This document shows positions 51,770-60,102 of a stretch of DNA of 64,000 nucleotides, one piece after another. The notes under the pieces are model-generated. The model saw only the letters and a list, made by a program, of their open reading frames with translations, ran no database searches and was not told the origin of the DNA. Source of the DNA: Nonomuraea angiospora (GTDB lineage Bacteria; Actinomycetota; Actinomycetes; Streptosporangiales; Streptosporangiaceae); NCBI RefSeq assembly GCF_014873145.1, contig NZ_JADBEK010000001.1:9114001-9178000 (forward strand). The letters are read 5' to 3'. How positions within the stretch are numbered: the stretch's first letter is position 1; each line of letters starts with the position of its first letter. Position numbers and translations under genes: made by a program.

Positions 51770-53518
51770 GTGCGGTTAGGTCGGCACCGCGCTCCGCTGC
51801 CCGCTGAGCAGCGCCGTAGGAAGGCTTTGCGGCGCGGCACGCTGGCGGGCCTGACCGCCGTGGCCATCGTGGCCGCCGGCCTCGTCGTGGTGTTCGGCGG
51901 GGGCGGGCTGCTGTGCAGCACACGAGAGCCTGTTCTGGTCAGCGTCGCGGCGGCCGTCGATGTGGCCCCGGCGGCCATGGAGGCCGCCGAGCGGTTCAAC
52001 GAGACGAAGACGTCCGTGGGCGGCCGGTGCGTGCTGGTCCAGGTGACCGAGCAGTCGCCGGCCACCGTCCTGCGCACGCTGATCGGCGACCGCGCGGGCG
52101 TCCTGCGCGAGCGGCCCGACGGCTGGATCGCGGACTCGTCGGCCTGGATCAGGCTGGCCCGCCAGCAGGGCGCGAGCGCGCTGCCGGCCGGTGAGAGCGT
52201 GGTGGCGACCTCGCCGCTGGTGTTCGCCACCCGCTCGTCGCTGGCCCAGCGCTTCTCCGTGGGCAGGACCGAGATGAACTGGCGGATGGTCTTCCCCGCG
52301 ACCGTGCGCGGGCGGCTGACGCCGAACTCGGACGAGCCGGACATCGTACGCGTGCCAGACCCGTCGCTGGCCGGGGCGGGCATCGCGACCGTGGCCGCCG
52401 CCAGGGACGTCGTCGGCACGGGGCCGGAGGCGGACAAGGCGCTGACCGCGTTCGTACGGTGGGCGCAGGCCGGCTCCGCCCCCGACTACCGCAGCATGCT
52501 GGCGGCGGTCGACGACCACACGTTCTGGCAGCGTCCGGTCGTCATCGTCCCCGAGCAGTCGGTCTGGAACCACAACCTGCGACCCTCCGCCGACCCGGTC
52601 GTGGCGCTGCACCCGCGCGAGGGCACGATCAACCTCGACTACCCGTACGTCGTCACCGCGACCGACCCCACGGTGGCCGAGGCGTCCACGGTCTTCGCCG
52701 ACTGGCTGAAGGGCCCGCAGGCGCAGGAGATCGTCCGGCGGGCCGGGTTCAGGTCGGGCGACGGCATCCTGGGCCCGATCTCGCCGGGGCCGCAGATCCC
52801 CTCGGAGACCCCGAAGACCAGGTCGTCGGTGTCGTCGCAGGACATCGACGAGGCGCTGCGGGCCTGGAGCCGGCTGGCCCCGCCGACGAACATCCTCGTC
52901 CTGGCCGACACCTCCAAGCACATGGCCGAGTCGCTGAACGGCACCACCAGGATCAGCATCGCGCTGGACGCGGCCAAGATCGGGCTGCAGCTCTTCCCGG
53001 ACTCGACGCACATGGGCCTGTGGGAGTTCGCCGAGGGGCTGGGCGGCCTCAAGCCCTACCGGGAGCGGGTCGGGCTCGGCCCCATCAACGAGCCCCAGTC
53101 CGGCCAGGTGGTACGCAAGAGCCGCCTCGCCGAGCTGACCGGCACGATCGCCGCCCATCCCACCCTGGACAGCTCGCTCTACGACGCGATACTCGGCGGC
53201 TTCCGCAAGATGACCAGCGAGTACCGCGAGGAGATGAACAACGCGCTCCTGGTGATCACGGCCGGCCAGGACGACGGCAAGGGCACGAAGCTGCCGGAGC
53301 TCCTCGACAAGCTGCGGCACGAGTGGAACCCCGACAAGCCCATACAGATCATCATCATCGCCTTCGGCAAGGGCGTCGATCACGACAGCCTGTCGCGGAT
53401 CACGGCCGCCACGAACGGCTCGCTGCACGAGGCGCAGGAGCCGGGGGAGATCATCGACGTCTTCCTCGCCGCCCTGGCCCGCCGGCTCTGCCACCCCACC
53501 TGCAAGCCGGCCCCATGA
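51770..53518 (+). CDS. membrane-anchored protein with solute-binding and C-terminal VWA domains
   Basis: 582 residues. A basic cytoplasmic start and one transmembrane helix (about 24-45) are followed by an extracytoplasmic type-2 substrate-binding-like domain (about 50-350; VAPAAMEAAERFNETK, VVATSPLVFATRSSLAQRF). Next comes a von Willebrand A domain (about 370-575) starting PPTNILVLADTSKHMAE. The MIDAS motif is altered: D-T-S-K-H instead of D-x-S-x-S. Similar fusions are common in actinobacteria; their role is unknown, perhaps sensing or adhesion. GTG at 51770 follows GAGAGAGG; ATG at 51722 is also open. The short gap after fbiC holds AACATGTT at 51693. Confidence 0.8.
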   Translation: MRLGRHRAPLPAEQRRRKALRRGTLAGLTAVAIVAAGLVVVFGGGGLLCSTREPVLVSVAAAVDVAPAAMEAAERFNETKTSVGGRCVLVQVTEQSPATVLRTLIGDRAGVLRERPDGWIADSSAWIRLARQQGASALPAGESVVATSPLVFATRSSLAQRFSVGRTEMNWRMVFPATVRGRLTPNSDEPDIVRVPDPSLAGAGIATVAAARDVVGTGPEADKALTAFVRWAQAGSAPDYRSMLAAVDDHTFWQRPVVIVPEQSVWNHNLRPSADPVVALHPREGTINLDYPYVVTATDPTVAEASTVFADWLKGPQAQEIVRRAGFRSGDGILGPISPGPQIPSETPKTRSSVSSQDIDEALRAWSRLAPPTNILVLADTSKHMAESLNGTTRISIALDAAKIGLQLFPDSTHMGLWEFAEGLGGLKPYRERVGLGPINEPQSGQVVRKSRLAELTGTIAAHPTLDSSLYDAILGGFRKMTSEYREEMNNALLVITAGQDDGKGTKLPELLDKLRHEWNPDKPIQIIIIAFGKGVDHDSLSRITAATNGSLHEAQEPGEIIDVFLAALARRLCHPTCKPAP

Positions 53519-53521
53519 GAA

Positions 53522-53549
53522 AGGGGGCGCTCCTGGCGGAACGCCCCCT
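53522..53549. terminator. hairpin terminator between the VWA and LPMO genes
   Basis: AGGGGGCG (53522-53529) pairs with CGCCCCCT (53542-53549) around a 12-base loop, between two convergent genes. On the minus strand a short T-run (CCCCCTTTCTC) follows the stem, so it should end the LPMO transcript best. Confidence 0.65.
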
Positions 53550-53558
53550 CCTGACGGG

Positions 53559-54293
53559 TCAGACGCGCTGCCAGAGCGCCGGTACGTTGGGCGGCTCCCA
53601 GCCGGCCAGCGCGGTGTGGGCCTGGATGCAGCGGTACGTGACGCCGTTGTAGGTGACGGTGTTGCCGACCGCGTACGCGGTGCCGGCCTTCCACGTGCCC
53701 GACGGCGTCGTGGGAGTGGGCGTGGGCGTCGGGTTGGGGGTCGGCGTGACGGTCGGGGTGGGCGTGGGGTTCGGGTTGCCACCGCCGCCGATCTGCAGGT
53801 CGATGCACGAATAGAAGGCGTTGGCGGTGTCGGAGATGTTCCAGATCGCCAGGACCTTCTGCCGGCCCGAGTAGCCGGACAGGTTGACCGTGTGCGCGAC
53901 CGTCGCGGGAGGCTGCTGACCGTTGCCGTTGAAGACGGCGACCCGCGTGTTGCCGATGTAGTACTCGTAGTTGAGCGTGGCGTGCCTGGCGGTGAACGTC
54001 CAGTTGAAGGTCACCGTGGTGCCCACCTGGGCGGCCGGCCACGGCTTGCTCTCGTCGCTGAGCTGCGCGAACTGCGACAGGTTGGCGTGGCAGTTGCGCA
54101 GCCCCTTCGGGCCCTCCACGCTCTGCGGCTCGTAGATGATGTTGCCGCAGTTGGGGACCTTGCCCTGGGCGCAGTTGGCCTGCCGGCTGGGCGGGGAGTT
54201 GACGTAGCCGTGCGCGAACGCCGGCGTCGTGTTGAACAGCGTGGTGGCGACGGCGATCACCACCACGGCGACCAACGTGAGCGTCCTTCTCAT
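53559..54293 (-). CDS. AA10 lytic polysaccharide monooxygenase with C-terminal CBM5/12
   Basis: 244 residues, secreted. The 27-residue signal peptide ends so that H28 becomes the N-terminal copper ligand (AHGYVNSPPSR). The second histidine of the copper brace is H104 (TFTARHATLNYEY). The C-terminus after a Thr/Pro linker (NPTPTPTVTPTPNPTPTP) is a chitin-binding CBM5/12 module with WKAGTAYAVGNTVTYNGVTYRC and an aromatic AGWEPPNVPALW. Together these indicate oxidative cleavage of chitin. The gene is minus strand, convergent with the VWA gene and preceded by a palindromic operator candidate at 54333. GAAGGAG lies just before the ATG. Confidence 0.93.
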   Translation of the reverse strand: MRRTLTLVAVVVIAVATTLFNTTPAFAHGYVNSPPSRQANCAQGKVPNCGNIIYEPQSVEGPKGLRNCHANLSQFAQLSDESKPWPAAQVGTTVTFNWTFTARHATLNYEYYIGNTRVAVFNGNGQQPPATVAHTVNLSGYSGRQKVLAIWNISDTANAFYSCIDLQIGGGGNPNPTPTPTVTPTPNPTPTPTPTTPSGTWKAGTAYAVGNTVTYNGVTYRCIQAHTALAGWEPPNVPALWQRV

Positions 54294-54332
54294 GAAGTTG
54301 CTCCTTCACATGGGGGGATGCCCCAAATGTAA

Positions 54333-54345
54333 AGGAAACTTTCCT
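54333..54345 (-). promoter_or_regulatory. palindromic operator candidate upstream of the LPMO gene
   Basis: AGGAAACTTTCCT is a perfect inverted repeat about a central C, 40 bp upstream of the LPMO start. In minus-strand orientation the surroundings read GTTAGGAAAGTTTCCTTTAC. I recall similar TTAGGAAAnTTTCCTAA boxes before secreted glycan-degrading genes in streptosporangia and streptomycetes, perhaps bound by a ROK or LacI-type regulator; that link is not proven here. Confidence 0.55.
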
Positions 54346-54384
54346 AACGGTAAATGCCCGCCTGACCGGCCTTTTCGGGCTGCG

Positions 54385-55662
54385 TCAGCGCGTGAGGATG
54401 AAGTCGTCCGGGTCGCGGGGCGCGCGGTCGCGCGGCGGGGCGGCAGCGTGGCCGACGGCCACGCAGCCCATCGGGTCCCAGGAGCCGGGCAGGTCGAGCA
54501 CCTCGCGGACGACCGGGCGGCAGAACATCGTGGACGACACCCACGCCGAGCCCAGCCCCTCGACGGCGAGCTGGATGAGGAGGTTCTCCACCCCGGCGCC
54601 GGCTGCCGCGACGAACATCTCCCGCTCCGCCGCGTTGCGCCGATCGTCGCGGTAGGTGTGGGAGCCCTCCGTCACCAAGCACGGCACGATCAGGCAGGGC
54701 GCCTCGCGCAGCACGTCGCCCCGCCTGATCCGCTCGGCGATCGACTGCTCGGTGAACCCGTCGCCGCGCAGGTCCTCGATCCACGCCTCGCGCATGGCGT
54801 CGAGCAGCTTGGCGCGCGTCTCCGGCGACTCGACCAGCACGAACCGCCAGGGGGTCGTGTGGTGCGGCGCGGGCGCGGCGATGCCCGCCGCGACCGCCCT
54901 GCGGACCTTCTCCGGATCGACCGGCCGGTCCGAGAACTCCCTGACGGTACGGCGCGCGAACACGACATCCCGCGACCCGTAGCGGAACAGGTCGTCGTCG
55001 GCCCGCCGCACCAGCGGCCTGACCCCGGGCCCGTCGTCGTCGATGACCAGGTGGGACAGCCCGCGCACGATCGCCACCGGGACGCCGCCGAGCTTGCCCT
55101 TGACCAGCTCGGCCGCGCCCGCGATCTCGTCGGCCAGCGCGGTGACGGTGGCGCTGAGCGCGTTGCCGTAGCCGTCGGAGGTGCCACGGAAGTCGTCGAG
55201 CGGGCTCATGCCCGCCACTCCGATGGCCACGTCGGTGAGCCCCTCGCGCCACGGGCGGCCGAACGTGTCGGAGACGATCACGCCCGCCCGCACGGCCAGG
55301 CCCTTCCTGATGCGCCTGGCCGAGGCGTCGGGGTCTTCGGGCAGCAGGAGCACGGTGCCCGGCTCGGTGTTGGAGGCGTCGACCCCGGCGGCGGCCATGA
55401 CGAAGCCGTGGCGGGTCTGGGAGATCACGGTCTCGCCCCGCCTGGCGACCACGCGCTCGGTCTCGTCCTCGATGGCCTTGGTGCGGTCGGGGGCCCGGCG
55501 GACGCGGCCCTCGGCCTTGCTGACGATCTTGGACGTGACCACCACGATGTCGCCGTCCCGCAGGCCGGCGTCCTTGAGCAGCGCCGCGACGTCGTCGCCG
55601 GGGCGCACCTCGCCGATGCCCTCGACGGCGATCACCTCGAAGCGCCGGGGGGCTGCGGTCAT
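54385..55662 (-). CDS. fbiB: coenzyme F420-0:L-glutamate ligase / dehydro-F420-0 reductase
   Basis: 425 residues. The N-terminal domain (about 1-245) is the CofE-type F420:gamma-glutamyl ligase ([60 protein letters not shown]). The C-terminal domain (about 250-425) is a nitroreductase-like FMN fold ([49 protein letters not shown]) that reduces dehydro-F420-0 in mycobacteria. The gene follows fbiA with an ATGA overlap. The full two-domain length matches the actinobacterial type. The product is F420 with a poly-glutamate tail. Confidence 0.96.
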   Translation of the reverse strand: MTAAPRRFEVIAVEGIGEVRPGDDVAALLKDAGLRDGDIVVVTSKIVSKAEGRVRRAPDRTKAIEDETERVVARRGETVISQTRHGFVMAAAGVDASNTEPGTVLLLPEDPDASARRIRKGLAVRAGVIVSDTFGRPWREGLTDVAIGVAGMSPLDDFRGTSDGYGNALSATVTALADEIAGAAELVKGKLGGVPVAIVRGLSHLVIDDDGPGVRPLVRRADDDLFRYGSRDVVFARRTVREFSDRPVDPEKVRRAVAAGIAAPAPHHTTPWRFVLVESPETRAKLLDAMREAWIEDLRGDGFTEQSIAERIRRGDVLREAPCLIVPCLVTEGSHTYRDDRRNAAEREMFVAAAGAGVENLLIQLAVEGLGSAWVSSTMFCRPVVREVLDLPGSWDPMGCVAVGHAAAPPRDRAPRDPDDFILTR

Positions 55663-56597
55663 CGGGCGAGCTCCTGGGCCAGGTCGAGCGCGGTGCGGGC
55701 GATGTCGGCGGCGGCGTCGGCGTCGTGCATGAGGATCGGCCGGGCGATCACCCGTACGCCGTCGAGCGCGACCCCTTCGTCCTCCTCCGCCACCAGCCAC
55801 CCGTCGATCAGCTCCGAGCCGTAGAGGTCGAGCACGGCCTGCGCGGTCGTCTCCACCCCGATGGCGGTCAGGCACGCGTCGGCCATGCCCCTGACCGGAG
55901 CGCCGCCGATGATGGGCGAGACCCCGACCACGGTCTTGGGCAGCAGGGCGTCGCGGATGCCCGGGACCTGGAGGATCGTGCCGATGCTCACGACCGGGTT
56001 GGACGGCGGCAGGATCACCACGTCGGCCTGCTCGATCGCGTCGAGCACGCCCGGCGCGGGCCTGGCCGTGTCGGCCCCCACCAGCGCGAACGACTGCGCC
56101 GGGACCGAGGCGCGCAGGCGCACCCACCACTCCTGGAAGTGGATGGCGCGCTTGCCGTTCTCGTCCTCGATCACCACGTGGGTCTCGCAGCGGTCGTCGG
56201 ACATCGGCAGCAGCCGCACGCCGGGCTGCCAGCGCGCACACAACGCCTGCGTGATCTGGGACAGCGGGTAGCCGGCCTCCAGCATCTGCGAGCGCACGAT
56301 GTGGGTGGCGAAGTCGCGGTCGCCGAGCCCGAACCACTGCGGCTCCACGCCGTACGCGGCCAGCTCCTCCTTGACGACGTGGGACTCCTTGGCACGCCCC
56401 CAGCCCTGCTCCTCGTCGATGCCGCCGCCCAGGGTGTACATCACGGTGTCGAGGTCGGGGCAGACCCGCAGGCCGAACAGGGTGATGTCGTCACCCGTGT
56501 TGCCGATGACGGTGATGGTGGCATCCGGCGCGGTCGCGCGCAGTCCGCGCAGGAAACGGGCGCCGCCGATGCCGCCCGCGAGTGACACGATGTGCAT
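55659..56597 (-). CDS. fbiA: 2-phospho-L-lactate / phosphoenolpyruvate transferase (CofD)
   Basis: 312 residues, transfers the (enol)lactyl-phosphate group to FO to give (dehydro-)F420-0. The N-terminus is [15 protein letters not shown], a nucleotide-binding loop, followed by [29 protein letters not shown] and, further on, [16 protein letters not shown] and [16 protein letters not shown]. It overlaps fbiB by 4 bp and is transcribed first. The guanylyltransferase fbiD (cofC) that prepares its donor substrate is not in this window. ATG start with 168 bp to the divergent membrane-protein gene. Confidence 0.96.
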   Translation of the reverse strand: MHIVSLAGGIGGARFLRGLRATAPDATITVIGNTGDDITLFGLRVCPDLDTVMYTLGGGIDEEQGWGRAKESHVVKEELAAYGVEPQWFGLGDRDFATHIVRSQMLEAGYPLSQITQALCARWQPGVRLLPMSDDRCETHVVIEDENGKRAIHFQEWWVRLRASVPAQSFALVGADTARPAPGVLDAIEQADVVILPPSNPVVSIGTILQVPGIRDALLPKTVVGVSPIIGGAPVRGMADACLTAIGVETTAQAVLDLYGSELIDGWLVAEEDEGVALDGVRVIARPILMHDADAAADIARTALDLAQELAR

Positions 56598-56765
56598 GCC
56601 GCCAGTCTTCCATCGGCCCCTGACAACCCCGCCTCGGGTGTGGTTTTACCCCACTTGTTATGAGAGAAGTGCCAGGTGTAGGCCGAATTGGGATGCAGGA
56701 GGTTCCTGGGACTCCCGCCGCCCAAGTCAGTCATGTGGCAAACTCCCTTCGGGCTAAAGGGTCCA

Positions 56766-59018
56766 ATGGGGGTACATGTGAGCAAATTTGACGTCGCCCG
56801 GCTGAAGGAGCCGGGCGCATGGATCATGCTCGTCCTCGGCTTGCTGACCGTGCTGCTGACGGTCGGCGACGTCCTGGTCGGCTCGTCGTTGTCCCTGACC
56901 AGGCGGGCGGCGGCGAACGTCCTGGACCTCACGAACCCCGTCGTGCCCGCGCTGCTGCTCGGAGCCGTCCTGCTGGTCACCAGGGTCGGCGAACCGTCGC
57001 CCAAGGCCAAGCCGATCATGTACGGGTCGGCGGTCGGGCTGGTGCTTGCGACGGTGTTCGGCATGCTGTCGCTGATCCTCGGCCTGTTCTCCGGGATCGG
57101 GGCCTGGCCGACGATGCAGCTGGTGCTCCTCGGCGTGCCGTCCCTCGCGCTGACCGCCGTCGCGCTGGTGTACCTGCTGCCGCAGATCCTGCCGGAGCGG
57201 CCCGTCGCGCAGGTCTACCACCACCCGAACCTCGGCCAGCAGGCGCCCTGGCAGCAGCCCCAGCAGTTCGGCCAGCCCGACCAGGCCCCCGGCTTCGGGC
57301 AGCCCGAGCAGCCGCACCAAGGCCCCGGTTTCGGGCAGCCCGAGCAGCCGCACCAAGGCCCCGGCTTCGGGCAGCCCGAGCAGGCTCCCGGCTTCGGCCA
57401 GGCCCCTTACGGCCAGCAGCCGCCCTCGGGCGCGTACGGCCCGCAGCCCGGCACGCAGCCGGGCTTCGCCCAGCAGCCGCCGTCCGGCCAGCAGCCCGGC
57501 TACGGGCAGCAGCCCCCTTCCGGCCAGTACGGCCAGCAACCTCCGTCGGGCCAGTACGGCCAGCAGCCGCCGAGCTTCGGCGGCCAGCCCGAGCCCCAGG
57601 CCGCACAGCCGGAGCCCCAGGCCGCCGCCATGCAGCAGCCCCAGCCGCACGTGATCAGAGGCGCCCTGCCCGCCGCCCCCTCGGACCAGAGCCAGCCCGA
57701 GCAGCCCTACTCCGCGCCCGGCTTCGGCCCCTCGGAGCAGAGCCAGCCCGACCAGTCCTTCACCCCGCAGGGCTTCGGTCAGCCGGAGCAGGGCCAGCCC
57801 GAGCAGCCCTTCGCTGCCCAGGGCTTCGGACCGGGCCAGCCTGACCAGCCCTACTCCTCGCCGAGCTTCGGCCAGCCAGACCAGGGCCAGCCCGAGCAGC
57901 CCTTCGCCCCGCAGAGCTTCGGGTCAGGCCAGCCTGATCAGTCCTTCGCCCCGCAGGGTTTCGGTTCGTCGGAGCAGAGTCAGCCCGAGCAGCCCTTCGC
58001 CCCGCAGAGCTTCAGGTCAGGCGAGCCCTATTCCCCGCCGAGCTTCGGCCAGCCGGAGCAGGGCCAGCCGGACCAGCCCTACGCCCCGCAGAGCTTCGCC
58101 CCGTCGGCCTACGCCCCCGCCGACACGGCCCCCTCAGGCCAGGAGTACTCCACCCCGCCGGCCGTCGAGTACCAGCCCGCCCCGTACGTCCCGGCCGACA
58201 GCCAGCCGAGCGCCTACGGCCAGCCCAGCCCCAACCCGTACGCGCCCCCCGGGACCGACCAGCCCAACCAGTACGCCCCGCCTGGGACCGACCAACCCAA
58301 CCCGTACGCCCCGCCCGCGGACCAGCAGCCCAATCCCTACGCTCCGCCCGCGGACCGCCCGAACCCGTACGCGCCCCCGGAGGCCGCGCCCAACGCGTTC
58401 GCCGACCAGGCCTTCCCGACACCGGCCGGCGACACCGCGCCGAGCGTCCCCTATCCGCCGGCCGCCGAACAGCAGCAGCAGCCGTACTTCGGCCAGAGCG
58501 CCTTCGACCAGCAGGGCGGCCAGCCGTTCACCGGCTACTCGGGCCGCGAGTACGCCACCCCGCCCGCGTACCAGGAGCCCGACCCGCCCGTGGACCCGCG
58601 GTCCCAGCAGCTCATGGACGCCTACCAGCAGGCGGAGACGTACCAGCACTCCACCGGCCAGCACTCCACGGCCCAGCACGCCCCAGGCCAGCACTCGACG
58701 GGCCAGCACTCCACCGCGGGCACCCAGCCGGAGCTGCGCGTGCCCGACTACTCCAGCCAGGCGCCCAGGCCGTACGACGACCCGTTCGGCCACCCCCAGC
58801 ACCTCCAGCAGGGTGGCTACGAGCCCCAGCAGGGCCAGTACCAGCCCACCCACCAGGCGCCCCAGCAGCAGCAGCCCTGGCCCCACCAGGCGGAGCCCGT
58901 CGGCGACGCGACCATGCGGCTCGACTCCACCCCCTTCGGCGGCGGCTACGGCGCCCGCCCGGGAGACGACCCCATCGACCCGACGGCCATATACACCCCG
59001 AACGAGCCCCGCAGGTAA
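56766..59018 (+). CDS. membrane protein with very long Pro/Gln-rich repeat tail
   Basis: 750 residues. Three or four transmembrane helices at the N-terminus (about 15-40, 50-72, 80-105, 110-135) are followed by about 590 residues of low-complexity sequence. It contains GFGQPEQPHQGP repeats, then QQPPSGQYG, QPEQPFAPQSFG, NPYAPPGTDQPN and STGQHSTAQH runs, and few charges. The tail has no enzymatic motif and would be disordered. It carries exact DNA repeats near 57287. AAGGG four bases before the ATG supports the start at 56766; a GTG at 56778 is possible. Function unknown; possibly a scaffold at the membrane. It lies between fbiA and whiB. Confidence 0.82.
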   Translation: MGVHVSKFDVARLKEPGAWIMLVLGLLTVLLTVGDVLVGSSLSLTRRAAANVLDLTNPVVPALLLGAVLLVTRVGEPSPKAKPIMYGSAVGLVLATVFGMLSLILGLFSGIGAWPTMQLVLLGVPSLALTAVALVYLLPQILPERPVAQVYHHPNLGQQAPWQQPQQFGQPDQAPGFGQPEQPHQGPGFGQPEQPHQGPGFGQPEQAPGFGQAPYGQQPPSGAYGPQPGTQPGFAQQPPSGQQPGYGQQPPSGQYGQQPPSGQYGQQPPSFGGQPEPQAAQPEPQAAAMQQPQPHVIRGALPAAPSDQSQPEQPYSAPGFGPSEQSQPDQSFTPQGFGQPEQGQPEQPFAAQGFGPGQPDQPYSSPSFGQPDQGQPEQPFAPQSFGSGQPDQSFAPQGFGSSEQSQPEQPFAPQSFRSGEPYSPPSFGQPEQGQPDQPYAPQSFAPSAYAPADTAPSGQEYSTPPAVEYQPAPYVPADSQPSAYGQPSPNPYAPPGTDQPNQYAPPGTDQPNPYAPPADQQPNPYAPPADRPNPYAPPEAAPNAFADQAFPTPAGDTAPSVPYPPAAEQQQQPYFGQSAFDQQGGQPFTGYSGREYATPPAYQEPDPPVDPRSQQLMDAYQQAETYQHSTGQHSTAQHAPGQHSTGQHSTAGTQPELRVPDYSSQAPRPYDDPFGHPQHLQQGGYEPQQGQYQPTHQAPQQQQPWPHQAEPVGDATMRLDSTPFGGGYGARPGDDPIDPTAIYTPNEPRR
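57287..57383 (+). repeat. 36-bp tandem repeat inside the Pro/Gln-rich gene
   Basis: A 36-base unit encoding GFGQPEQPHQGP occurs at 57287-57322 and 57323-57358 with a single base change, and again in part at 57359-57383. Such near-identical copies suggest recent slippage expansion. Less exact repeats (about 27, 36 and 60 bases) continue to about 58400. Confidence 0.85.
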
Positions 59019-59213
59019 CGGACCGGTAATGAACGACTAGAGAGAAGGTGGGCCCTGGGCGGGTGTCTATCCCGCCCTGGTACGGTTCGGACCGCTGACA
59101 GGTTGAACGAGCCTTACGACGCCGCGCGCAAAAGGGTGTCGGCCGGGCGTGAACATCACATGCCAAGCACACCGGGGCGAGCTCTGGTCTTTCCCCGGAT
59201 AGCTGCATGCCGC

Positions 59214-59243
59214 TTGACGTCAGCTACAGCACACGCGTGTAAT
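59214..59243 (+). promoter_or_regulatory. probable housekeeping promoter of whiB
   Basis: TTGACG at 59214 and TGTAAT at 59238 are 18 bp apart and match the HrdB/sigma-70 consensus in 5 of 6 bases each. Transcription would start near 59250, about 86 bp before the GTG. Just downstream, ACAACCATGTTGT (59246-59258) is a 13-bp inverted repeat overlapping the likely start and could bind a regulator. The rest of the 317-bp gap upstream (59019-59213) shows nothing clear. Confidence 0.65.
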
Positions 59244-59335
59244 TACAACCATGTTGTTACGCCTTCCGATGGGTGGGTAATAAGGAAGGCGTCCATGGGG
59301 GGCTCCATTGCGGGCGGGCGGCAGGGAGGTGTGCA

Positions 59336-59596
59336 GTGACCGATCCGGTCATCGCACAGGATCAGCTTGACGCTGAAGAACTCGGCTGGCAGGAGCGCGC
59401 GTTGTGCGCGCAGACGGATCCGGAGGCGTTCTTCCCGGAGAAGGGCGGCTCCACCAGAGAGGCCAAGAAGGTCTGCCGATCGTGCGAGGTCCGTGCAGAG
59501 TGTCTTGAATACGCACTCGAGCACGATGAGCGGTTCGGCATCTGGGGTGGGCTGTCGGAGCGGGAGCGCAGACGGATCAAGCGCCAGGCCGTTTAG
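59336..59596 (+). CDS. whiB: WhiB-family transcriptional regulator (WhiB/WhiB2 orthologue)
   Basis: 86-residue [4Fe-4S] protein. Cluster cysteines are C24, C47, C50 and C56; the turn GIWGGLSERERRRIKRQ follows and holds the WhiB signature G(I/V)WGG and basic tail. The text from EELGWQERALCAQTDPEAFF onward is the one I associate with WhiB/WhmD, which with WhiA controls septation in sporulating aerial hyphae. The GTG at 59336 is set by GGGAGG six bases upstream; the frame open to 59273 is not conserved-like. The neighbourhood (fbiA, fbiB, manB, DUF3499) agrees with that orthology. Confidence 0.93.
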   Translation: MTDPVIAQDQLDAEELGWQERALCAQTDPEAFFPEKGGSTREAKKVCRSCEVRAECLEYALEHDERFGIWGGLSERERRRIKRQAV

Positions 59597-59608
59597 GTAT
59601 ATGGGCGG

Positions 59609-59640
59609 AAGGGTCACGCGGTCGAACGCGTGACCCTTTT
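59609..59640 (+). terminator. strong intrinsic terminator after whiB
   Basis: AAGGGTCACGCG and CGCGTGACCCTT form a perfect 12-bp stem with the loop GTCGAA, followed by T residues up to 59640. It starts 13 bp after the whiB stop codon. Confidence 0.9.
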
Positions 59641-59712
59641 CGCATCCGCTGTCCCGGCTGTCACAGGTATGTGGTGGGCGCGCCTGCTCTACCCCCTCAG
59701 GAGCATCTGCCC

Positions 59713-59766
59713 ATGTCACGTCCCTATGTGACCGCGATCGTCGTCGTTCACGACGGCGCGCGCCGG
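59713..59766 (+). pseudogene. N-terminal remnant of a GT2 glycosyltransferase
   Basis: ATG at 59713 begins MSRPYVTAIVVVHDGAR, which is the start of a GT2 glycosyltransferase of the kind I recall next to whiB in other actinomycetes. After about 17 codons the family text stops and is replaced by Arg/Gly/Pro-rich sequence with REP-like repeats, with no continuation to 60102. This looks like the stub of a deleted gene. The frame remains open to 60063, so a short peptide could still be made. Confidence 0.5.
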
Positions 59767-59802
59767 CCGGGGGAGACGAGCGCAGGGACCTCCGCAGTGC
59801 GA

Positions 59803-59854
59803 GGCGCTTCGCGCGGATCGGCTCCGGGCAGCGCCTCCCAAGGGGGCCCGCCCC
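59803..59854 (+). repeat. REP-like repeat, copy 1
   Basis: GGCGCTTCGCGCGGATCG followed later by CCTCCCAAGGGGGC. Copy 3 (61761-61806) has the same two blocks in reverse orientation with 12-13 fewer bases between. The two copies in the intergenic stretch 59767-60102 account for a third of it; the rest, including 59943-60088, holds no recognisable gene. Confidence 0.6.
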
Positions 59855-59888
59855 TTTTCGATCCCGCAACGGCGAGGTCCTCGCACGT

Positions 59889-59942
59889 GGGGCGTGCTTC
59901 GCGCGATGGAGCGCTCGGGCAGCGCCCTGCGGGGGCAAGCCC
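59889..59942 (+). repeat. REP-like repeat, copy 2
   Basis: GTGCTTCGCGCGATGGAGCG, then CGGGCAGCGCC and GGGGGCAAGCCC. Similar to copy 1 in the order of blocks, with changes in the centre. Direct orientation relative to copy 1, 86 bp apart start to start. Confidence 0.5.
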
Positions 59943-60102
59943 TCACACCCCCGGTGAGGAGGACTCCCGGCCCCGTTCCACCGTGGAAGGTCTTTGGCAC
60001 TTCGGCCGGCGCGGAGCAGGACACGGACTACTGGATGATCGGGCCCAAGGCCAGGAGAAATGAGTCGCCAGAGCGTGGACGAGGACCGTACCGTCATGCT
60101 CT

